Assembly: GCA_037976565.1 (NCBI GenBank)
Contig: CP137674.1
Coordinates: 2,137,690-2,201,689, forward strand
Length of the DNA: 64,000 bases
DNA from: Mesocentrotus franciscanus
Taxonomy: Eukaryota > Echinodermata > Echinoidea > Camarodonta > Strongylocentrotidae
Reading direction: 5' to 3'
Shown: positions 13,601 to 24,003 of the stretch, one piece after another
Numbering within the stretch: the first letter of the stretch is position 1
How the letters are laid out: the number at the start of each line of letters is the position of its first letter
Position numbers and translations under genes: made by a program
The notes under the pieces: model-generated
What the model saw: the letters and a program-made list of their open reading frames with translations, nothing else
The model's database searches: none
Told to the model about the DNA's origin: nothing

Positions 13601-16477
13601 CAATGAAATATGCTGATGCTGATGGAAAATATCCATGCAAATAAAAGCTATGTTGTAAATTATGTTGCTTTTATATTCATTTCTATTTGCAGAACTGGGA
13701 ATTTCAATATTATACCAAAAACCGATCAAACAGCTATGTTCGGGATGGAAAACTCTTCATAAAACCAGTAAGTATCATCATTACTATCACCGGGTGTTTG
13801 TTTGTTTGTTTTTGTATTTTCAATTTTGTCGTTGTTATTATATATATTTCAATATATCTCAATACTTATATCTGATAACCATTGTAATATTTTTTTTTTT
13901 AATCCTTTTGAAAGGATACGAGAAGTAAATTATACCATGACGTTAATTGGCTCGGATAGAGGTATATGAAACAGGGAAACTATGAAAGTTAAAGATCGAA
14001 CAAAGAATAGAACAGTTAAAGACTTTTCAGAGTTTAGTTCTTTGATAAAACGGAAAAACTCTCCCAAGGCAATTCAGTCATGGAGTCTGATTCCATGTAT
14101 AAAATACCTTTTCCATTCGTTCTACACTAAAACCTTTCAAAATATCTCTTCAGTTTATAGAAGAGACGTTTTCCTAGTATATTATATTGATTGGTTAATT
14201 GATTAAACTGATTGGGTTTGTTTTTATAAACGTAATGCTTCCTGGGAGAAATTTCAATTATTTAAACATATTTGTGGCTTACACCCAGTAAATAAGATCG
14301 ATTGATCGATCTGTATTGAAAAACAAGTCAGAAAAAATCTTGGAACCAAGCAGTAGATGCAGGTTCAATTCCCGCTGGTTCCAAAATTTTCTGACTTGTT
14401 TTTTCAATACAGAGTGATCATTCGATCTTATTTACGCACACTATTTGCACATACGAATGTGGTTATTAATACTAATTTCTTGCTTTGCAAACCCCTCCTT
14501 CCCTCCCCCTCGTTATCCTTCTATCCCTTATTTTCTCTCTGTTTATCTCTCATCTTTGATCAGACACTAACCACCGATAAATTGGGAGAGGGTTCGCTGA
14601 CATCTGGAACATTAGACCTTTGGGGTGAGTTCTAAGCTTGAAACCCAACAAGTCATCGAACAAAGATGCAATCGAATACACAAACAGACAACGAGTGAAG
14701 AAATATATTACATGTTGCTTTATAAATTGAATTTGGTCAATTGTACATGTATTTTAATGATTCCCCAGCATACCTGAGTCAGCAGTGTATCCAGACATTG
14801 GCCCAAGGAAGGCCAAACATCTCAGCTTACTATGATCCATATATTTCAATAATGACCAAAATATGTCCAAAATGACGTGTCTTTATTATTTCGTTCGTTT
14901 CTATGTACACTGACATACAATTCAGTTGATGCTCTAAGCTGCTATTACTACTTGTAGAAAAGGTGGCTGAATTTTTTTTTCCTTTCTTTTCTTTTTTTTT
15001 TGATAGGAAATTTGTCTAGTCAATTTGACTTCTTGGTAGTGATATGTGTCATCTCTTCCGTTTTTTAGAAGTATATACGTATAGGGCGTATAGGGCGTTC
15101 TAAATCTCAGATGGCATGGCAATAGAGCGGTACTATTGGTCAATACTTAGTCACAAGGATCAGAAGAAAAAACAAACAAGATACTTGAGAATGCCTGTTC
15201 TTATAGATATGATTTTTGATTAAGTTTTTCTTATGATATGGCAAGGATTTGAACCTCAAACATATTACAATTGTGGAAATATCCTCCGTCATGATAGTGC
15301 GAAAACTGACAGAATTATATCAAGAAAAGAGGAACAATTCGACCATAATGTTATGCACTTGTGTTACCATGTTTACGATATAGGCTCATCCCCAGCTAAC
15401 TTGTGTACCGGTAATGCATGGTATGGATGTATGCGACAGGGAACCAATGAGAATCTATTGAATCCAATACAGTCGGCTCGTCTGCGTACTGCCGAATCTT
15501 TCTCATTCAAGTATGGACGACTGGAGGTGGAGGCTAAGCTACCCACTGGTGATTGGCTTTGGCCAGGTATGACGTCATTGCAATGATATCATTTAATGAA
15601 ACAGGATAATGATTGTTTGAAAGCCCCACCGCACTAGTTTGGCCAGGAGGGATTAGACCTCCCTGCATGGTCACTGAGAGGTGGTTAAATAAGCTCTCAA
15701 TTAACATAAGAAAAAGAGGATCATGGGCACCAATGGTCACCGATTAAACATTGCTTGCTATATAGAGGGCGCAAGTAGCTATAAGTAGTGCAGTTGGGCT
15801 TTAATATGATTCCTAATACAATTAACATCATAAAAAGTCATTGCAACTAATTAGTATGAGTCAGAATGGATCGCAATTTGTTCAAAAACCTGAAACCTCA
15901 AAATTGCCAACATAATCACATTAATAATTGTATGATAAAAAAAACAAAGACATAATTAGTTTACTATCTAAAGGGATAACATTCTCATGCTGAATTTATC
16001 CTGCCCTCTTTCTCGATGTAGGGAAGATCCAGAATTGTGTGCAAGAGGGGAGGGGGGCACAAACCTGAACATTTCTTGGCTAGAAAAAATATAAAATAGA
16101 GCTTTTACATGCTAGTCTATTGAAAAACTGCCATACAATTAAAGAGATTATATTTTTAATCACAAAATTACACATGTTCATTGTTTATACTTAAGGTATG
16201 CCACATTGGGTTTCGAAGGGGGCATGGGCCCCAAACCTCAAATAAACGAATAGTAATCAAATGTTTACTTGAAATGAAATAAATGGATGGTAATTGTCTG
16301 TTTTTACAGCTATCTGGCTTTTGCCTAAACATAACGCATATGGAGAATGGCCTGCCTCCGGAGAAATAGATTTGGTTGAAAGCAGAGGTGAGATAGCATA
16401 CTGTCACGATGGGTATCAGTGAATCGCGGACTATGTTAAAAAAAAATACTATTTTGAAATAACTACTACTACTGCTA

Positions 16478-16538
<61 letters not shown>

Positions 16539-19500
16539 CCTAGTACTACTACTACTACTAATAATAATAATGATAATAATAATATTGATAATAATAATTA
16601 TAATAAAAATGATGATAATAATAATAATAACAATAATAATGATAACGATAACAATACTAATAATATTTTGTTATAGAGTGTGCATTTTACGGTACAGTAC
16701 CACTCAATGTGCTAAAATGCAATATAATACAAACTCGAGTATTATCTTAACAAAAACAAAACAATATCAGATATAATACAATACTAATTCCTATGTAGTA
16801 GCTCAGAGTGAAAAGGATCTGCTTGATTCTCGTTTGAAATGTACTAAGACAATTCATGTTTCTAATGAATGTCACTGGGCGTGCAGTCTGTTCCACATGG
16901 CTGGTGCCACATTTCCAAATGCCAGGTCACAGTAGTGTGTGGTTCGGCTCGAGGGACTGGTAAAAGATCGAAGAGGGAAATGGCACTGCTTCACGGCAAG
17001 AAGATCCTTGATATTATAATGGGTCGAATGGAGGACTTGGGAAGGGTGGCAGAGGGAACTCCTCACTCGTGCGGCAAGGCGATTATATTTGTTCTTTCCA
17101 TTTTTTGGCCAGCAAACAATCGCTCATTCTGACCCTCAAATCATATGACATTATGATTTAACATCCTTATAATCCTGAATATTCTACTGAAAATAACAGT
17201 ACATCTTCTCATTCGTATAGGCCTAAACTCATCGCATTTTTATAAAATATCACCATTAAAACAAAGTTTAAAAATAAACAGCGCTCAACTATTCAGGATC
17301 AGAAACAGGACGAAGATTATGGGTAAAATAGCGCCTACCATCAACATTTTTAAATCGAACGCATAGTAAACCTTCACTCAAAACTCAAGAACGAAATTAC
17401 AAACCCTCCTAACATAATCAGGAGCGGTATTGTGGAGTGGTTTGAGAACCGGCAACGGACTCTCGTATTCAATTCTCTTTATTAAATACAGGAAGCCAGT
17501 GGGGTTCTAGGAGTAATATTATGGACGTATAGGATGTTTCAAATAAAGATTGGAGTAATTGTGATGTTTCACATATTTTCATTTCGTTCATTACAATGAT
17601 GCACTCAGTACGCATAATCTGTTTCTAAGATGATAATAACTAGATATAAAAAGGGCAAATTCTGGAGGGGCACAAAGAGTAAGTGCCCCATTCACCCCCT
17701 CCCCTCAGCCAAAACAATGCGATTCACTGTATTTAAGTAAAGTAATTGTTTTGGTTGTTAGGTAACACTAATCTCAAAGACGCGGATGGTGTGTCAGCTG
17801 GAGTAGATCAGATGGGCTCTACTATGCACTGGGGACCTTTCTGGCCTATGAACGGATATCCAAAGACACACGAAACAAAGTAAGTCTATTATACATGGAA
17901 TTTGATGACCCGTTCAGATATGGTTTTTCAGATTTTTTGTTTAATGTGTAAATGAGCTGCGCGCAGCAATATATGGTCCAACGCGTATTCACTAACTAAA
18001 GCTATGTAATATAGGATATACAAGGCGGTGGCAGACAGAGGCCAATTATCTAGAAAATAGCAATCTAGATAATTCGCTGTCTGTCATCAATTATCCGGCG
18101 AAAAAACCCGCGTAAAATCCAACAACGAACCAAGAAAATTCTCCCTTATCGAGAAATTTCACGGGATTTAATTTTCGCGGGAAACTTCTGTTTGTCACCT
18201 GTCTGTCACCTACGTAAGTGTATTATCTAGATAGATATTATCTAGGTAATTCAAGAAGGATCGGGAAAATAGTGTCTAACACCGCTTACAGAAATGTTAA
18301 GCTTATTACACTTCCATCATCATACTTTTTTTTAATACCATGGTTTACCGCTGCATATCTGAACGCGGTTTAAAGGTAGAGGAGTGAAAACCTGCTTCGG
18401 GGTGATATTAGGGATCACTTTGTTGGGAGTGGCTTGCACTAAGGGAGGATCCACTCTCAAAAGAGATTTGATTATAATTTGGAGTGGATTTAACTCAAAG
18501 GAAGCGATCCTAATAGGACTTCTTAAAAAAGTGGATTTACTCTTTTGCGATAAAGGCAGTATGTTTTACAGACATACCACTGTTAGAATACTCTGACATT
18601 AAAAGGGTCGAGTCTACTGCTGTAATATATTTTCGATTGCGCCATCTTCCGATGAAGGCGTACACAGAACAATCATCGCGCGCGCATCATGCAGATGGTG
18701 ATGCATTGTGGGACATATGGCTGTCGACACATCGGAACATTATGGGCAGCAGATGGCAGTATACGTAAATCTGAATGAGTGTCAGTAGAATATTCTGCCT
18801 TTAAAAGAGTACCCCTGCATTAAATCATTACGGAAATGTTTCATTTATTATTCCCCGAATCGTTCGTTAAGTATTGATAGTATACAAATGATGCATGCGT
18901 TTGAGTTCATTATACGATCTATCCGCACCCGAGTTGAGGCTGTGTGTGTCTATTGCACGAAGCCGTTAGGCTGAGTGCGATAGATACACACAGCATCAAC
19001 GAGGGCGGATAGATCGTATAATGAACAAATGAAAACATGCATCATTTGTTTTATACAACGAAACTCCTAGATCCTTGTTATTTGATGTAAAAAGAATTAA
19101 ATCAAGATTGTTTCGTGACAGTATGGCTGACAAATAAATCTCAAGTTTAATAAGGCTTAATTCAGTGCGCACACATAGCTATAGTAAGCGCACTTACCTC
19201 TATACCCAATTACGCATAGTGCTGCGCAAGCATAGGCCCATATGCACACACAGTATTAAGCACTCTCACCTCTACGCGCACTACAGCGTGTACATGTACA
19301 TGCATTTAAAACAAAATGTTGGGTAGTACTGGAAACTATTGCACGCTTTTTCATGAAAAACGTGGGATATTCTCAGTAAATGAATCACACGTGACCGCGT
19401 ATGACCAATCATTTGATTAGGATCCAGGAGTGAGTTTTATAAATGTAATTAGTTCCTAAAACCCACCATATAGCCTACTCCCTTATAAGGTCCGGGGAAA

Positions 19501-20605
19501 AAATACCACAAGACCGACATTGCATTGTTCCTTATTTATTTCTTTATTCTGTTGATCTCTTGGCCCTACCGGTCTTGTGGACCTTTCATCTTTCATCTTT
19601 TCTACATTTGTATTGTATAGTTTGTTTCACGCTGAATTACGTCTTTGGTTTGTAGTTGGTATCGTGTTGAATTACGTCTTTGATTTGATTGATAATGACT
19701 GGACACTATGAACTGTTTGTTTTGATCAGAAATCTCCCTGAGGGACAAACTTTTGGATCAGGATTTCACAAGTATACATTGGACTGGACTCAAGACTCAA
19801 TGAAGTATGTCATTTGATTTACAGCAATCTATAAAATCATAATTACTCCTTTCCATGTATTATGTTGGTTATGGATATAAACGCCAATCATAATATGCAT
19901 ATAGGCCTATATATCACCTTAATCATGTTACTGGATCCATTATAATTACCTTGAAGAGCCATGTATGTCGGTAAGACAGTTACATTAGCAAGAACAGTCA
20001 AGCTGTTGAACAGTCGTAAATTAATGTTGATGATTATTATATACATTTATTATTATCATCATTATTGTCATTACTCTTATTGTTATCATTATAGTAATCA
20101 TCATCATTCATGATTATTAAATATTTGGTGTCACCTGTGCCTGGGCCCTGGGAGGGGAAAAGCAAGCTGAATCACTGTGACTTTCGGGTCTCTTCTCCCG
20201 ATAAATCAAACGTAATCATTTGAACAGCCTCTTGAAACATAAGACAAATTTAGATGGCAACCAGTAATTTAAAGTAATAATTTTCGAGCCACAATTAGAG
20301 CTAAATAGATATCAAGGTCGAATTCGTGATCAAGTGGACACGTCGTCGAACTGTGGATCACATGGTTCGAGGTTCGAGTCTCGCCGATATCGATAGCAAG
20401 CAGAGCCATGGTAATATGGAGCGCCTTGAGCACCTTGCGTGGTGGATATCTGCGCTTTCACAATATCCAATATTATTTATTACGATGATGATGATTATTA
20501 TTATTATTATTTATTATTATCATGATTATCAATATTATTGTTATTCTTAATATTATTATTGATAGCCTATTATTAATATTAATATTAATATTGTTATCTT
20601 TTGTA

Positions 20606-20639
<34 letters not shown>

Positions 20640-22997
20640 TGCTATTATTTACATATTATGAACCCGATCTAGAGCAAAGCGTGAATACGGTTGCCATTGA
20701 AAATTTAGGAAGCCATTCCCGTAAAGACCAAGGTCCATGAGCTATTATGTCACCATTTTCCTGACACCTATAGGCATTACGTAAGCCTGGCCTATTAAAA
20801 ATATCTGGTAAAATAGGGTCGGGGCAGTGGTGTATCTAGGGGGTGCAGAGCGGTACGTGCCCCGGGCGACACTTGAAGGGGCGCAAAAATGCAAAATGAA
20901 GTCAGAAGAGAAAGAGGAGAAAGGAGTGGTGATCATTGATATTTATGATTATGCGCCTCCAACCCCAATCAAGGGTATAGTGCATGAGAAATGGTGTTTT
21001 AAAGGGTTTTAAATGAAAGAATTTCTAAACCTTGGTCGCTTTGCTTCCTTGCATTATTTTATCCTGTTTATTCGAAATATGGTAATTCCAAGATAGTTTA
21101 GGCCTTGGTATAAATTTTGACCTTGCGCTCAGGATGTCCCAAGAAGTCATATGTACAACTTTTGTCCTTCTTTCTTTCAATTAATTAATCAGTTGCTGTA
21201 TACTTTGAAATTCTGTATAGTAAAACACACAAGAAAATGCATATACTAAAAAGGAGTGAACATTGGATGAAATCCACCTGCTCGTTCGCTTTGCTCCCAC
21301 GCTGAATTGTATAGTTATTTAATGAACTTAGGTCCAATCTCGAGGAAAATGCGAGAAAATTTGGTTTGTATTTTGAGATGATAAGTTTAGGTATATAGGG
21401 ATGCTATCAGGCCCCGTCGAATAAACTTATACCCTGATGGTAACTTTGCCATACATATTAACTACCATGGTAACATTTCTCAACAGCCAATCAAATCAAG
21501 GTTTCCATGGAAGTTACAATAATGGCAAATTACCATCAATGCTAAGTTTTATGCAACAGGGCCGTGTTTGTCCGGAGCGCAATGATCCTCGTAGATACAC
21601 CACTGGGTCTGGGATTACACCGCCAATATCAGTTTTAATTTCTTGATAATGTATTTGCATTTATTCTAAAATTTCATTCATATGGTACATGAATATTTTT
21701 TAAATACATAATAGGCATAATGATTATTACAAAAGTGAAGAGAGATACATGGAAACAATATGAATGATTGAACAATAATTGAACAAGTATGTTTCTGTGC
21801 ATTACTGCAAATTAGATTAGAAAATTAAAAACGGTAATTTTTACATAACGTTGATAATTAACCTGCTTGCTTGAAATTACTTTTAATTATATGGGTAAAT
21901 CTGATAGCAATAATTAAAACAGAAATTGCAATGTAACTTATTTTGGGGTACAGTTAGAATGGTCAGAAACTCATTGTAAACTTGTAAATTGTAAAGTTAA
22001 GAATGAATTCAATTGCAATACTGATGATTCTATTGATTGTATCATAACAATTATAGATTCTACGTGGATGATGAGCTTCTATTGAATGTCGATCCTGGTA
22101 CAGGCTTCTGGGACTTGGGTGAATTTGAGAATGATGCACCAGGCATTGACAATCCATGGGCTTACAATCCTAATAAACTTACTCCATTCGATCAAGAGGT
22201 ACGTTCAGTATGAACTTCTAAGATTAGTAAAATAACATTATTTGTTGAAATTATTTTTAAAGGTAAAGACCAGTTTTTGAAACGCCCCTCTCTCAAAAAA
22301 ATGAAATGGAAGCTCTCATTACCAATCATGTGGAAAAATATGTTTTGACTAATACGTGATGATACAAATTTTGCCGGGAAAGTCGGGAAACCGCCTACTA
22401 ATTAATATATTTGGTCAATTATTATATCTATTGGGACCAAATAGATATCCCACACGTGGTCGCGTAGTCCCATATACATCTTTCTGTGTACAGTGCTTGT
22501 AACTTTACCAAGACTGGGCCAAATTTCTTATCATTTTGATGATTCCAGAACCTTGCAGTACACACCAATACTTATATGCTAGATGATCAACCATTTCTGA
22601 TCGATTCCACAACGTTTCTTTCACAATGCAATCGCATGACCAGAACTGGTCTTTATCTTTAATTATCTTATACGTCAGATTAGAAATCAAAGTGAAAAGG
22701 GCTATTCGGTTTTGAAAAGAGGGATTTTGACAATATGTATCACTAGCAAAATTGATGCAGTTTTTCTTCCCTCTAAAGAACTCCATTTTCTTCTGTTTCA
22801 ATAAACCAGGTCAGTGTAAAAATTATTTCCCCTATTTTTAACAATATTTTCGCCCAATTAAATTTTGATCTGACATCCTCTCCCTTCCCCCATTTAAAAC
22901 GTTCTAACGACGACTTGCTCCCATGCTTGTCACTTCTTAGATGAGATTATAGTTTACCAAGAGAATTCGCATTCATTCCATTATTTTAACTCTTTTT

Positions 22998-23038
<41 letters not shown>

Positions 23039-23270
23039 CTACTTGATCCTGAACGTAGCTGTAGGAGGAGTCAACTATTTCGGTGATGGGCTGACCAACA
23101 CCCCTCCTAAACCATGGACTAATGACTCCCCTACGGCCTCTAAGGATTTCTGGTCTGGTTTTAATGATTGGTATCCTACATGGAATGGTGAGGAAGCAGC
23201 AATGCAAGTCAACTATATCCGTGTGTACGCGGAACACGGGCAGACAACTTATCACCTACGTGATCGTTAA
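1603..23270 (+). CDS. Secreted beta-1,3-glucan-binding protein / beta-1,3-glucanase, copy A (CBM39 + GH16)
   Basis: Spliced CDS, 13 exons, 545 aa: 1603-1726, 3499-3600, 4725-4850, 8581-8754, 13054-13199, 13693-13767, 14564-14624, 15384-15566, 16310-16387, 17762-17879, 19730-19804, 22057-22198, 23037-23270. All junctions are GT..AG and keep frame. Residues 1-20 are a signal peptide (cleavage likely after SINA). Residues 21-118 are a CBM39 beta-1,3-glucan-binding module (motif GIRFAYPDEPGITLVAFH). Residues about 119-175 are a Pro/Thr/Asn linker. From about 190 there is a GH16 domain; exon 9 holds SGEIDLVES with E349, D351 and E354 as the ExDxxE catalytic set. Insect GNBPs usually lack these residues, so hydrolysis of laminarin-like glucan is likely, in immunity or digestion. 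The exon 1 donor (GTGGGC) is weak. The start at 1,603 is the Met directly before the hydrophobic signal core. The family call is firm; the physiological role is inferred. Confidence 0.9.
1870..2775 (+). mobile_element. LINE 3'-UTR-like insertion with CT microsatellites, intron 1 of copy A
   Basis: About 0.9 kb present in copy A and absent from the matching place in copy B (about 31,275). It contains two CT-rich runs (about 2,200-2,265 and 2,410-2,510) and ends in a short-unit AATAAATAAA tail at about 2,745-2,775, as seen at 3' ends of CR1/L2-type LINEs. No RT sequence is present. The rest of intron 1 (2,776-3,498) is plain intron shared partly with B, plus a segment at about 3,036-3,330 that I cannot name. 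Confidence 0.4.
4038..4232. mobile_element. MITE, internally deleted, TTAA-flanked
   Basis: A 195-bp element flanked by TTAA (4,034-4,037 and 4,233-4,236). It starts AGGGATCGTTTAACAGTG and ends GGTAACTTTGTC-type sequence read inverted (CCGGATCCCT). It is the reverse complement of the neighbouring 377-bp element with its middle missing. Copy B has the empty site (GAGTTGTTTAACATGATCC at about 36,805). TTAA target choice suggests a piggyBac-like mobiliser. Confidence 0.7.
4237..4613. mobile_element. MITE, fuller copy, TTAA-flanked, head-to-head with its neighbour
   Basis: A 377-bp element flanked by TTAA (4,233-4,236 and 4,614-4,617). Its left end is AGGGATCCGGTAACTTTGTC; the reverse complement of its right end is AGGGATCGTTTAACAGTG. 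About 180 bp matches the 4,038-4,232 element in inverted orientation. The internal stretch of about 4,258-4,431 is absent from that element. The two share one central TTAA, which creates a near-perfect 46-bp palindrome at about 4,213-4,258. No coding capacity. Confidence 0.7.
4995..5050 (-). repeat. SINE 3' tail fragment
   Basis: Short stretch with TAATGATAATAATAA next to TGCTTATAAAGCGCTTACC. Read on the minus strand this is the GCGCTTTATAAGCACCG..(ATT)n ending seen in many invertebrate SINEs. The tRNA-like head is missing. Confidence 0.35.
5061..5870. mobile_element. hAT/Charlie-like non-autonomous fragment, interrupted by a nested MITE
   Basis: Begins CATGGGTGGCCAACCTGCGG followed by CCCGCG, close to the GGCCAACCTGCGGCCCGCG terminus of hAT/Charlie elements. 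GCGGCCC motifs recur at about 5,100, 5,153 and 5,814-5,855. The 5,376-5,705 MITE lies inside it. No transposase frame is visible, and I do not see a matching inverted right end, so the right limit is approximate. Confidence 0.4.
5376..5705. mobile_element. CAGTGGCGGATC-type MITE (hAT-like)
   Basis: A 330-bp element with inverted ends: left CAGTGGCGGATCTAC, right read inverted CAGGGGCGGATCTAGC. It is flanked by AATAT on both sides. It belongs with the 40,742-40,975 element and, more distantly, the 20,825-21,605 element. No coding capacity. Confidence 0.6.
5948..6170 (+). repeat. Two-copy direct repeat
   Basis: About 70 bp is repeated at 5,948-6,017 and 6,101-6,170 (shared core CTAAGGAAGCCCTGTACC), offset about 153 bp. 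Function unknown; it lies inside intron 3 of copy A, in a block of mobile-element remains. Confidence 0.55.
6228..7377 (+). pseudogene. RTE-clade LINE, 5'-truncated dead reverse transcriptase
   Basis: Translation gives RTE-type RT: the palm motif FVDYEKAFDSV at about 6,306-6,340, GVRQGDTGSPKFFTACLE at about 6,478-6,531, and FADDIDI at about 6,604. These are followed by the thumb and C-terminal region (HIYLGQRFSLQ, ISYAAETWTL, NWAGHISRR), ending QWIDNG and a stop at 7,368-7,370. It is broken by stops at 6,421, 6,592 and 6,601 and by a frameshift near 7,200. There is no endonuclease domain, so it is 5' truncated, as is usual for RTE. It ends in an A-rich tail at about 7,371-7,388. It lies in sense orientation in intron 3 of copy A. 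Confidence 0.8.
7393..7556 (-). mobile_element. tRNA-derived SINE, degenerate copy
   Basis: Minus-strand sequence matches the 8,868-9,076 SINE: the body (CCTCGGAGAGGACTAAAAGC and neighbours) and head (GATAGCTCAAGGGTAGAGCA) are recognisable. The B-box part is deleted. It lies directly after the RTE tail. Confidence 0.55.
8868..9076 (-). mobile_element. tRNA(Met)-derived SINE
   Basis: On the minus strand the head starts GGCGCGATGGCTCAGTGG and has an A box (TGGCTCAGTGGTAGAGC), a CTCATAA anticodon-like loop (CAT, Met) and a B box (GGTTCGAAAA) in a T-arm with a CCGGG stem. The tRNA-unrelated body runs to an ATC/ATG-rich tail. Transcription would be by RNA polymerase III. It lies just 3' of exon 4 of copy A. 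Confidence 0.7.
10029..10200. mobile_element. Short MITE with about 38-bp inverted ends
   Basis: Ends GGACTTTTAGATTT..GTGGACTGC and, inverted, CGGACTTTTAGATTTGCACG..GTGGACTGC. The core has two CCTTTTAAGG motifs. It is absent from the matching part of intron 4 of copy B (about 39,560), so either it inserted in A after the duplication or B lost it. Confidence 0.6.
11296..12055 (+). repeat. 35-bp tandem repeat, interrupted, just upstream of the putative transmembrane exon
   Basis: Units of about 35 bp with core TTCATATTCTACCTTATCAA: about three at 11,300-11,400 and about five at 11,873-12,055. The 471-bp insert at 11,402-11,872 splits the array. Copy B has a single unit at about 42,128-42,165, so the expansion is specific to A or was lost in B. 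Confidence 0.75.
11402..11872. mobile_element. Solo-LTR-like insertion
   Basis: A 471-bp insert starting TGTAGTGTAACC and ending TTACA (TG..CA), flanked by TTAT (11,398-11,401 and 11,873-11,876). It splits one 35-bp repeat unit. Its 3' part contains two about 85-bp direct copies (about 11,686-11,776 and 11,787-11,872), each ending ATTTCAYTACA. No internal gag/pol is present. It is absent from copy B. Confidence 0.55.
12056..12262 (+). pseudogene. Putative alternative first exon with transmembrane anchor, copy A (broken)
   Basis: Starts with an ATG (A at -3) coding MSTATIEIKSNGN. Further on it codes a hydrophobic segment GLVVVLTIGATIITTLVLTIG followed by an Asp/Asn/Gly/Ser-rich stretch ending DADPVV. 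It ends at a GTGAGG donor (12,263) in phase 1, the phase needed to join exon 5 (13,054). The product would be a type II membrane protein with GH16 outside the cell. Relative to B there is a 7-nt deletion after SNG, then an in-frame TAG before the transmembrane segment, so A cannot make it as written. The coding past is supported by synonymous and conservative differences to B; transcription is not shown. Confidence 0.5.
12619..12867. mobile_element. Inverted-repeat element, copy A only
   Basis: Arms of about 28 bp: GTTTGTTTAAAGTAATGCTT.. at 12,619-12,647 and its reverse complement at 12,839-12,867. Not present at the matching place in copy B. Probably a small MITE; no target duplication could be assigned. 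Confidence 0.45.
14288..14435. mobile_element. Hairpin MITE with about 60-bp arms in intron 6 of copy A
   Basis: A near-palindrome: the left arm begins GTAAATAAGATCGATTGATC and the right arm ends in its complement (..ATCTTATTTAC). The loop at about 14,341-14,383 reads GGAACCA..GGTTCAATTCC..TGGTTCC, which could fold as an acceptor-like stem plus a T-arm-like hairpin. The matching region of B falls in or near the assembly gap. Confidence 0.55.
16463..16676 (+). repeat. Trinucleotide microsatellites (ACT/CTG, then AAT)
   Basis: ACT repeats with an internal CTG run (about 16,463-16,560) followed by AAT/GATAAT repeats (about 16,558-16,676) in intron 9 of copy A. Intron 9 of B has only the AAT part (about 47,400-47,560). 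Confidence 0.9.
16872..17066 (-). pseudogene. LINE C-terminal fragment
   Basis: Minus-strand translation contains SSRTTHYCDLAFGNVAPAMW and NRL, resembling the R-x-x-YG-x-R-x-F-x-x-x-APxLWNxLP C-terminus of CR1/Jockey-type RT proteins. No other RT motif is present. It lies in intron 9 of copy A and is absent from B. Confidence 0.35.
18881..19441 (+). mobile_element. Palindrome-bearing MITE, member 1 (intron 10 of copy A)
   Basis: The 5' part (18,881-19,056) is a long imperfect palindrome beginning TATACAAATGATGCATG. Its tip at 18,955-18,978 contains GCCGTTAGGCTGAGTGC. The 3' part runs to GGAGTGAGTTTTATA (19,441). Outer ends are TATAC and TATAAAACTCACTCC (inverted). The B intron 10 site is empty (about 49,680). 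It belongs with 23,426-24,003, 48,632-49,087 and 51,855-52,354. Confidence 0.65.
20310..20545 (+). mobile_element. tRNA-like SINE with (ATT)n tail
   Basis: Contains a B-box-like GGTTCGAGTCTC (about 20,370) after a degenerate A-box region. The 3' end CGCCTTGAGCACCTTGCG..GATATCTGCGCTTTCACAAT leads into an ATT/ATG repeat. This is the usual build of tRNA-derived invertebrate SINEs. The A box is weak, so the promoter may be dead. Confidence 0.45.
20483..20640 (+). repeat. ATT microsatellite
   Basis: Interrupted ATT/TTA repeats in intron 11 of copy A following the SINE. A similar shorter tract lies at about 20,035-20,120. Confidence 0.85.
20825..21605. mobile_element. CAGTGGTGTATCTA-type DNA element (hAT-like)
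   Basis: A 781-bp element with inverted ends CAGTGGTGTATCTAGGGGG and CAGTGGTGTATCTACGAGG. The flanking 8-mers are GGTCGGGG and GGTCTGGG (7 of 8 match), as expected of hAT-like transposition. The interior has no transposase. It is absent from intron 11 of copy B. Confidence 0.6.
22999..23036 (+). repeat. (AT)n microsatellite forming the 3' splice-site region of exon 13, copy A
   Basis: About 19 AT units run directly into the acceptor ATATAG of exon 13. Copy B has about 10 units at the same place (51,434-51,454). There is little polypyrimidine tract between the repeat and the AG. Confidence 0.85.
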
Positions 23271-23425
23271 ATAATGTACCATCAAAACCTGCTGTGATCC
23301 GTAGAAGAACCACGCAAATTAACTTCATTCTATTCATATTAAAAGAAAGTAATTTATCATTTTGAGATTCCAAATGAAAAAGAAGGACCATTTGTTAGAT
23401 GTTCGTGAATATAGCATGATCATAT

Positions 23426-24003
23426 TATACAAATGATGCATGCACATGAGTTCATTATACAATCTATCCGCACTCGAGTTGAGGCCGTGTGTGTCTATCG
23501 CACGAAGCCGTTAGGCTGAGTGCGCTACATACACACAGCCTCAACGAGGGGGGATAGATCGTATAATGAACGAATGAAAACATGCATCATTTGTTTTATA
23601 CTACGAAACTCCTAGATCCTTATCCTAGTTATTTGATTTAAAACGAATTCATTCAAAATAATTTCGTGACAGTATACTAGTAGCTGACAAAGAAGCTCGT
23701 CGTCCTGGTTACTGGTTCTAAACAACAGAGCCCATGTGCGCGCAGCCCGCGTATGGACATGCATGAACCTCATATACGCGTATGAGCTTTCTCTTTGCGT
23801 ATGAGGTTCATGCATGCCCATAGAGAGGATCCCTATGTCCATTCCGCATACGCTGGCTGCGCGCGCGCACTAAAAAATCGTTGGATAGTACTGGAAACTA
23901 TTGCACGCTTTTTCATGAAAAACGTGGGATAGTCTCAGTAAATGAATCACACGTGGCCGCGCATGACCAATCATTTGATTAGGATCTTGGAGTGAGTTGT
24001 ATA
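23426..24003 (+). mobile_element. Palindrome-bearing MITE, member 2 (3' flank of copy A)
   Basis: Same build as 18,881-19,441: palindrome first (23,426-23,601, starting TATACAAATGATGCATG), then a body with TCATGAAAAACGTGGGATA, CACACGTGGCC and CCAATCATTTGATTAGG, ending AGTGAGTTGTATA. It begins about 155 bp after the stop codon of copy A. Confidence 0.65.
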
